Assembly (NCBI GenBank): GCA_016748015.1
Contig: JAAOMT010000770.1
Span: forward strand, 110,700-137,928
DNA: 27,229 bases
Direction of reading: 5' to 3'
DNA from: Geosiphon pyriformis
Taxonomy: Eukaryota; Glomeromycota; Glomeromycetes; Archaeosporales; Geosiphonaceae
Under the pieces are notes generated by a model. It was not told where the DNA came from. It did not search any database and was given only the letters and a program-made list of their open reading frames with translations. This document shows positions 20,076 to 27,229 of the stretch, in pieces. The stretch's first letter is position 1. Each line of letters begins with the position of its first letter. A program made the position numbers and the translations under genes.

Positions 20076-21624
20076 AAAAATTTTTATTATTATTAACATT
20101 TTAATAAATGAGGCCCAAAAGCCACTTAGTATAATACATTAAACTAAGTAATCTAAACTAGGTGCAAATCATGTATTTTTTACATATAACCAGCCACTTG
20201 AACCAATTAAAACAACACTATATTAATATAATAGAAGAAAACTTATTCAAAAACAACATTTTTTAAATAATATTAAACAAAATAATACTACAAGAAACCA
20301 ATTTAACCAGCCACTTAACTGTTTTCAAGAGATTAGTTTTAATATGTACAAATTTATAAGCCCAAAAAAACATCAAATTAGCAAATGTATTATTATTTAA
20401 GCCAATCAATTGTTCAGAATTACCAGATATGTTAATATTTTTTATGCAACACACTTTCTTTAAAAAAACTACTTCTCTTTTCAACTTACCAATAATCTTG
20501 CTAAAAAAACTTATGTAAATTATAAGCTTATTGACTTTGAAACTAAAAACACAGCTAGAAACAAGATTACTCTTAATAAATTGTTTAAACACAGTAACCA
20601 GATTATTAATAGACTTAACAATTAATTTAACCAAAGTTAACAACTTTGCCAAATCAGATTTCAGAGAGACTAACTAAGAGAACACCAAAAAATTACCAAC
20701 AGCTACAAAAAAAGAAGCAAAAGTCACCAAAAAAAAACTCCCCAAAAGGGTTTGAAGAAACAAAAGTCTTTGCATATAACACAAAACTTACAAAACATAA
20801 TTTAAATATTTTGGAAGACTTAAGAAGAGAAAACAGAAAAATTTTACAGTCTGCAGCCAAATGGTTCAACTCTAAACACCTAAAACAATGCCAACAACTA
20901 AGGATTTTCTACCAAATATGGCATTTTTTAAGTATATTAGTTTTAATAATAGCAGAATTCAAATTAGCTTGAAAACTGAATATAACCAAAGCAAACCAAA
21001 AACAACAACCAAATTTAAGAAAATAAAAAATAAAACATGTTTGATTATCAACTTGAGAAATTATATTACTAATTTTAAAAGCAGTATAATCAGAAAAAAA
21101 TTAAACAACTTGGCCTTAAATTTATTATGAAACAAAATTGTCTTATTTTAATTCACCAAAGAAATAATCCTAATACTATCTTTGTTTACCAAAATTAATT
21201 AATGATTTAAAGCAGACACAGCAGAATTCAACTTATCAAAATAAACAACTACATATTGCTAAATGCCAGCAGGCTTTAGCACAACACAAGCAATACAACC
21301 AAACACACCAAAAACTGTTTTAATATCAACAGCAGACACACTTAAAAACATATTACACAGAGCAACAACAGCAAAAAGGAAACCAAATTCAAAAACCACC
21401 AGAAACTTGGCAATTTTTAGAGTGGCTTAACAAATAGAACCAGCAAGCTCAACCAAAAATGCAGTTTTCAAAGACATTTAAAAAGCAAATTCCACATAAA
21501 AAAGCTTTACATTGTTTTTTGACACTAAATTTGCACCCAAAAAACCATATACAGACTGAAAAACAGTCTTAACATAAGCCAATTTAATCTTAAAAGTAGT
21601 ATTAGACATCAAAGTAGAGATTAC

Positions 21625-22516
21625 TATTATTTATAGAAATTAGGAGTATTATAGTTAGAAAAATAGCCAATCAAAAGTAGGCATAATAACAGAGAAATTT
21701 TAGAATTCCTCTGAAAGAATTCTAGGATTCTTTTGAAAAAATTGCAAGATTCTAGAAATTTTGTATAACATAAATTATATATATAGTGAGAGTATTAAAA
21801 ACAGAAAAAGCAATTCCTGAAGAATTCAATAAAGTTTTATTAATTTAGAACAATCTTCTTTTTTTTCGATTTATTAATTCTCATTTTATGAATAATTACT
21901 ATTAACTGAAGTAAATTTATTAACAAAATATTGAATAAAATATACTTATTATCATCCAATTCATGTTATTGTTATTTGTTTAAAAATTTAATTACACTTC
22001 CATTTATTAACACTTTATGTTGATAAAATTTAATACTTAACTATATTGAAACAATAGCTCTTGATTATGACTATTAATAAAATGCTAATTCTTTTTTTCT
22101 TTTTTTCTTTTCTTTATTTTCATTTATTTTATTTATTTTTTTGTTGTTTGTTAATTTACTAACTGATTAAAAAGATTAAGTATTAAGTAATTCATGTCAA
22201 AAATAGCTTAGTAAAAGACCTCAAAAAAAAGGTATACAATTTAAAAAATTTATAAATAAGCTTACCAAAAGGGTATGACTGCCAAAATAAACCAGCCATC
22301 ATGCTGAAAAAAAAAATTTGATAGAATTGTGATTTTAAGAGACTACTAACACAACCAATAAATCTTTGTTTATTATATAAAGAACCCAACCAAAATTTTC
22401 AAATACAAAACCTTCAGATTACATAAATCTTCAGATATTATCAACCAGAATAGTCATTAAGCACCAAATTATAAGTTTGTTATTTGTATTAACACTCCAA
22501 ATAATCATCTGTAATA
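21625..22516 (+). mobile_element. solo LTR, family LTR1, copy 2, in copy CD
   Basis: An 892-bp LTR aligned with copy 1 over its length. Ends TATTATTTATAG...CTGTAATA. Flanks are TTAC (21621-21624) and TCAT (22517-22520), each derivable from the CCAC of the intact target by separate C-to-T changes. It has CCAAT (21667-21671), a TATA box (21776-21786) and AATAAA (21828-21833), the usual order of U3 promoter and R-region polyadenylation signal. This orders the LTR in + orientation. Confidence 0.85.
21776..21833 (+). promoter_or_regulatory. TATA box and AATAAA signal of LTR1-2
   Basis: TATATATATAG at 21776-21786 is followed about 42 bases later by AATAAA at 21828-21833. This pairing supports reading this strand as the sense strand of LTR1. 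AATAAA is common by chance in such AT-rich DNA. Confidence 0.45.
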
Positions 22517-23265
22517 TCATCTATTCAGCAAATCTTTGATTACTAATAATTGTTTTCTAAGCATTACTAGTGGCAATACCAGAAACCAGAGAAAAAAATA
22601 ATTCAGTTTCTATTTAGTCAGCTCAATTTTTAAGAACAAATAATCCAATAGAAGATAATTGTTTTGCTTTTAGAACTGATAATGATTTGCTAAAAAATAT
22701 TATATTTGACAATATAGTTAATAATTATTTTTGGCCTATTTTAGATAATATGTCAGATGAAACAATGGAAATTTTATTTAAGATCTCAGTTAGAATCACA
22801 AAAAAATTTGGTGTAACAATAGTAGAGGCAAGCAACTGTTTCCATTTTTCTGAACTTTTGGTCTTTTTGCTTATTTTTTTAGAAGAAAAGATACTAACAG
22901 CACCTGGGGTAGAAGCTATAAAAGAGAAAACCAGCTTGTTAACTGGTTTGTTATTAAAAATTTTTGAGGTTTTTGAAAAGATAAAGGCAATACTAGGACT
23001 AATCCAAGTGTGTCTCTTTAAGAGAACTTTGATTGATAAAAAACCAGCCAAAGATAAGAAAATTGTTACAATAGTCACTAAAAACAACTTTTTATGATTA
23101 TTAGATAAAAAAAAAACTTTTAAAACGTTCTGTCTAATTGCTTTTACAATAAAAAAAGCTCTTCTGGTTGAAATTTTATTAGATATCTTAGGAAAAATAT
23201 TAGGTACAGCTTTTTTACTCTTTGCTTTGGTTATAATCATAAAATTAAAAAGACAAAAAGTCTAT

Positions 23266-23479
23266 TTTTCATTAAAATTTTTTATTTATAAAAATATAAT
23301 AATAAAAAAGTTTTTAAAAATTATTTTAAAATATATTTTAAATTATTATTTTATTAATATATTTACTAAATATAAATTTTTATAAATACATAAAAATTAA
23401 TTTTATAATATTTTTAAATTAATATTTAAACATGTAATTAAAAAAATAACTTATTATTAATATTATAAAATTATATAAA
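23266..23479. other. AT-rich spacer between copies CD and E
   Basis: About 210 bp of almost pure A/T between the diverging 5' ends of CD (minus) and E (plus). Nothing recognisable. Confidence 0.4.
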
Positions 23480-23661
23480 CTTTTTCTCTTTTTTATTTTT
23501 ATAATCATAACTAAAGCAAAAAGTAAAAAAGTTTCAAATATTATTTTTCTTATAATACTTAATAAAGTTTTAATGAAAAAAATTTTTTATTGTTAAAACA
23601 GCTAAACAAATATTTTAACAATATTTTTTAAAATATTAATAGTAAAAGCTGTTTTTAATAA
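23480..23661 (+). pseudogene. ORF1-only element, copy E, 5' fragment
   Basis: From 23490 this aligns with 4175-4360 of copy A: a T-rich leader, then ATAATCATAACTAAAGCAAA in place of ATGACCACAACCAAAGCAAA, so the start codon has become ATA. It is the most AT-shifted copy. The match stops at 23661, where the 3' LTR of the gypsy element begins, in the sequence matching GGTAG of copy A. The rest of E should lie beyond the far end of that gypsy element, outside the window. Confidence 0.65.
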
Positions 23662-24372
23662 TATTATAATTAATTATTTGGAATATTGGTATCAATAACA
23701 AATCTATAACTTGGTACTTAATAGCTAATGATGATGGTAATATCTAAAGATTTTCGTAATTTAAAGATTTTTGTTTAAGTTTTTTGTATAATAAACAGAG
23801 ATTCAATGGTTGTTTCAATACCCTCTTGGAAGCTTATTCTGTAAATTTCTTTATTTAACATAGTGGCCAGTTTATTTTAGCAGTTATGTCCTTTTAATAA
23901 GCTATTTTTAAATTTTTATTCTTATTTTTGGGTCTTTTATTAGGTTATTTTTGATGTTAAAATATTTAATACTTAATTTTTTTAATCAGTTAGTAAAACA
24001 ACAAACAAAACAAAAATAAAAATAAAAAAAATGACAAGAAAAATAAAAAATTAGTATTCTATTAATAGTCATGATTAAGAACTATTAATTTAGTATGATT
24101 AAGTATTAAATATTATCAACATAGAGTATTGATAAAGTAAAAGTAATTAATATTTTTTAATCTAATGATGATAACATGGATTCCAGATGATAATTAATAT
24201 TTTATTAATATGTAATTTGATTCTATTTCAAGTTGTAGAAAACTATTTTTTGAAGGAAGAGATATGGAATAATTTAATAGGTAGTTGATATTGATTCTAA
24301 ACTTAATTTTGTCTTTTTTGCTTCTAATACTCTCACTATATATACATAATTACTAAATTTTTATAAGTAACA
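23662..24372 (-). repeat. 3' LTR of the gypsy element (LTR1, copy 4)
   Basis: It starts TGTTACTTATAAAAA at 24372 (minus strand) and ends near 23662 with TTAATTATAATA. It shares the R/U5 part with the three solo copies but has a U3 of only about 30 bp before the TATA box (about 24336-24347), so it is 711 bp long against 884-907 bp in the others. The TG start is intact, which helps define the ends of copies 1 and 2. Confidence 0.8.
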
Positions 24373-24387
24373 TTATTATTTTTTTTT
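24373..24387 (-). other. possible polypurine tract of the gypsy element
   Basis: Directly before the LTR start the minus strand reads an A-run followed by AATAATAA. A polypurine tract is expected here; the Ts and lack of G may be decay. Pol coding sequence stops at its edge (TAA, 24386-24388). Confidence 0.35.
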
Positions 24388-27229
24388 AATATTGAGCTTC
24401 ATTAAAATTTTTTAAATTTTCTAACTTTTTTTTTGAATTAACTTCTTGACTTTTTTCTTGAAAATTACTTGAAAAATTTTTGTTTGTAATTTTTCGAATT
24501 GGGCATTGGTAATTTTTCTCAATTAATTGATAGTTATTGTGTTTATTATTTAATAAAGTAGTATTTTTAGTTGGTCTTGAAATTCTGCTTATAATTAATA
24601 TATGACTCATGTCTATGTGAATAGATTGTTTTTTTTTACAAATTGTTTAAGTTAGTGTAATATTGTTGTATCAAACAATCATTTTGTGTTGTCAGTATAC
24701 AAGTTCTGAATATTAAGATTTTGTCCCAAGTGGTAATAGCAAAAATTTCTTGAAAATTGTTGTGTCCACTATTTCTAGTTTTTTTCTGTTAATTTCTTAT
24801 ATAATGTTGTTGTTCTTAGTATTTTTATTGATAATTTTACTTTTGCTAGTATATTATCTACTATTTTTTTTGATTTTTTGTGTACTTTATATTAGTGTTT
24901 TGGCTTTTTTTCTCTATTTTTGTACTGAATGGTTTGTTAATTGATTGTAATTTCTATGTTTTGTTGTTGATATTAGATTAATTAGAACAGTTATTGTGCA
25001 AATAAGTGAATATTGTTGGTAATTTTTATTTTTCTGTTTGCTTTTATTATGTGTATTGGTTTTTTATATATCTTTCTATTATATTAATTTGATGTGTTTG
25101 TGTTGATAATTATAATTGATTCTAGATCTTGTAAAATTTTCTCTGATTAGACTAGTATTTATTATACTCTCAGTTGTAGAATACTATTGGTAAATAATAA
25201 TACTATATTGTAATATAGTTTTAGTCAATTTCTATGTGCTATTTTAGCTAAGATTTTGTTGTCTCATCTTAGTTTATAAGCTTTATTTACTAGAATTTTT
25301 TCAATATGAAATGGTTTATCTTATTTGAGATCGAATTTTTTACTTCATTGTTTTTTCACTTTGGTATAATGCAAGAATACTTTGTTTCTAATCCTAAATT
25401 TAACTGGTTTATCTGGTAATTAGTTATTATATTGTTTTTTTTGTTTTTTTTGTGACTTTTAAATGTTATTAGCTGCTTTTTGTCTTTTGTTTTTTAATGT
25501 TTCTATTAAGTTATATGTTTTTTTTAGCAATGTTTTTTAAAGATTGACTTCTGTTATTGGTTTTGTTAGATATATGTTGATGTTTATCTTAACTAATAAT
25601 ATTGCTATTCTACTATACACAAGTTTAAATAGTGTTGCTTGTATGGTATCTTGCTTCATTGTTTGGTAAGCAAATAATACTGATGGTATAAACAAATTTT
25701 ATTTGTCCTGGTTTTTTTGGCTGATCTTAGCTATTGTTTTATATACTGTTTTGTTGAACTTTTTAACTAAGTCATTTGTTTGTAAATAATATGATGATAA
25801 TAATAGTCTCTTAATTCCGAATTTTTAACTTAATTTTGTTAGTATTTTGTTTACAAAATGAGTTTTTTGATCTGATAATAATTTTTTTGGGCATCTATGT
25901 TAACAAATCAACTTTTAATAAACAAATTTAGCTACAAATTTTGTATCTGCTCTTTGGATTGCTTTCACTTTTGGCCATTTTGTGAAATAGTTCATAACTA
26001 CTGCTATATAATGATTGTCTTTACTTGTTATTATTAATGGTCTGACTAAGTTAATTTTAATTTGATCAAATAATTGTCTCATTTTGATTGGTTTTAGCAG
26101 TTTACTAGATCTTGTTTTTTTCTTTTCTGACAAGCATCACAATTTTAAATGTATTGAATAATGTCTGGATGCATGAATAGTTAATAATATCTTTTTCTGA
26201 TTCTTTCTATAAGTGCTTCTTTATGAAAGTATTCTGCTGTTGAATCTAAATATATATTAAATAGTATTGTTTTTTTCTCTGGCTTTGTGATTACTCTAAA
26301 TGGTTGATCTGAATATTTTCTGTTTTTTCAGTATAATATATTTTGGTAAATAATAAAATATTTTGCTTGTTGTTTTATGTTGTTTTGTTTTTTTTGAGAT
26401 AATTTTTCTTTAAACTATTGAATATTAATATAATATTAGAGTTGTTAATATTTTTATGTGTTCATTTTTTGTAATATTTTTAAGTTAAAATGTTCTTAAA
26501 TTTGTTTCATTTGTGACAAATTATCAGCATTTTCAATTTTTTTTTCTTTTTTATAATGTACAATATAGTTAAATGATAATAATTTTATTTTTTATCTTGT
26601 ATGTTAATCATCTCCAAATTTTTGCTTCTGGATTAATGTCAATCTCTTGTAATCAATATATATTTTAAATTTTTGGCTTAAGTATTCTTTTTATTTAATG
26701 ACAGCTCAATAGATAGCTAAGTGTTTTAATGCTAAAATTTTATAATTTTTTTTGGCTAGATTTAAATTTCTGCTGGCATATGCTATTGGATGTTTTTATC
26801 CATCCATTTTTTTTTGTAACAATACAGCTTTTAATGCTTGACTGAATGCATCAGTAGTAATAATAAATAATTTGTTGTAATTTGAATAAATTAATATTGG
26901 TGCTTAAATAAGCTTTTTTTTTAATATGTTAAAAGCTTTTTGTTGGGTTTCTATCTATTTATACTTAACATTTTTTGTTTGAAGCTGGTGAAATGATTGG
27001 GCCAGTTTGAAAAAGTTCTGGATAAAATAGCAATAGTATCCAGCAAATCCCATAAATGTTCTTAATTCTATAAGATTTGTTAATACTGAAAAGTTTTTGA
27101 CTATTTTGATTTTATTTGGATCTGTTTTTATGTTGTTTTTGCTTACAATATGTCTCAAAAACTTAAGTTCAGTTTTTTTAAAGAAATATTTAATAGCATT
27201 TAATTTCAATCCAGCTCTTTTTAGTTTTT
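24386..27229 (-). pseudogene. Ty3/gypsy pol: RT thumb, RNase H, integrase
   Basis: Domains in minus-strand order: RT connection and thumb (27209-26955, open, with F-L-R-H-I-V-S and F-M-G-F-A-G-Y-Y); RNase H (about 26900-26530, T-T-D-A-F then H-P-I-A-Y-A-S-R and E-N-A-D-N-L-S); integrase zinc-binding domain ending in C-D-A-C (26141-26130); integrase core (about 26105-25720) with I-N-L-V for I-D-L-V (first catalytic Asp to Asn, 26050-26052), the second Asp kept (25870-25872), and the catalytic Glu changed to Lys (25762-25764); C-terminal module with L-P-D-K-P-V-K-F (near 25400); then a tail with an open stretch 24610-24386. Several stops and shifts. It cannot integrate with two of three D-D-E residues lost. 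It is cut by the window end. Confidence 0.85.

Larger units (their letters stand above)
20218..23240 (-). pseudogene. LINE-type ORF1 protein (copy CD), interrupted
   Basis: The N-terminal part is open from ATG at 23240 to 22725 (about 171 codons) and aligns closely with the start of copy A. A stop (TAG) follows at the codon where A has TGA. After LTR1-2, from about 21610, come the two RRM-like folds and then an intact CCHC knuckle at 20887-20846 (C-F-R-C-L-E-L-N-H-L-A-A-D-C), which is broken in A. A coiled coil and C-terminal domain follow (open 20652-20263); this C-terminal domain differs from that of A. A stop at 20263-20265 precedes the family stop position at 20218-20220. Several other stops and shifts make it inactive. 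Confidence 0.7.
20100..23265 (-). mobile_element. ORF1-only LINE-like element, copy CD, split by LTR1-2
   Basis: The two halves (23265-22517 and 21624-20100) join across LTR1-2 at exactly the position of GTGG (4916-4919) in copy A. Without the LTR it is about 2.25 kb, the same as A. The 3' UTR (20217-20103) is well kept and is followed by an AAT-rich tail to about 20076. No ORF2 is present between stop and 3' UTR. Confidence 0.75.
23662..27229 (-). mobile_element. Ty3/gypsy retrotransposon, 3' part, with 3' LTR
   Basis: On the minus strand, pol (27229 to 24386) is followed directly by LTR1-4 (24372 to 23662), so LTR1 is the LTR of this gypsy element. The RT front part, gag and 5' LTR would be beyond 27229. 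The element is inserted in copy E. Decay is heavy. Confidence 0.8.

Noticed and set aside
20646-21130. Plus-strand open frames at 20646-20972 and 20888-21130
   Set aside because: They are opposite the ORF1 gene of copy CD, including its intact CCHC knuckle on the minus strand.
22687-23097. Plus-strand 136-codon open frame
   Set aside because: It is antisense to the N-terminal half of copy CD ORF1, whose minus-strand reading aligns with copy A.
24750-24944. Plus-strand frame rich in Leu, Ile and Phe that looks like a membrane protein
   Set aside because: It is antisense to gypsy pol; Asn/Lys-rich coding read backwards in AT-rich DNA gives false membrane segments.

Overview
This looks like a very AT-rich eukaryotic nuclear segment made almost entirely of decayed, nested retrotransposons. 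The best guess for the source is an arbuscular mycorrhizal fungus (Glomeromycotina, Rhizophagus-like). That guess rests on base composition, the lack of intact genes, and the resemblance of the LINE and Ty3/gypsy proteins to those I recall from such genomes. It is recognition, not a database search. I see no bacterial, organellar, rRNA or tRNA features.

Layout. 1-1540 is the least decayed non-transposon stretch, with two open frames (about 613-1074 and 1175-1492) that share an R-x-S-A-S-Q motif; they may be exons of one unknown gene. At 1545-2260 (+) lies a broken Ty3/gypsy reverse transcriptase. 2261-4170 is extremely AT-rich with nothing recognisable. 4175-6463 (+) is element A, about 2.25 kb, which holds a LINE-type ORF1 (RRM-like folds, CCHC knuckle, coiled coil) and a 3' UTR but no ORF2. 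Tail-to-tail with it, 6495-17930 (-) is one autonomous LINE (ORF1, then ORF2 with endonuclease, reverse transcriptase and RNase H) split by five later insertions: LTR2a (6862-7830), LTR1-1 (9672-10578), a TIR element (11800-13049), LTR1-3 (15033-15916) and LTR2b (16934-17807). Without them it is about 6.5 kb. Next on the minus strand come two more ORF1-only copies, B (18240-20075) and CD (20100-23265); CD is split by LTR1-2 (21625-22516). A fourth, very decayed 5' fragment E (23480-23661, +) abuts a minus-strand Ty3/gypsy element (23662-27229) whose 3' LTR is LTR1-4. That element runs off the window end.

How the parts relate. The ORF1-only elements carry the same ~110 nt 3' UTR as the autonomous LINE. 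The simplest reading is a half-LINE family mobilised in trans by the LINE's ORF2 protein. The gypsy element identifies the LTR1 family, so the other three LTR1 copies are solo LTRs of that element type. Target duplications and an empty site in copy A fix the insertion boundaries. Nearly all catalytic positions are lost through G-to-A or C-to-T changes, so nothing here looks able to move by itself.
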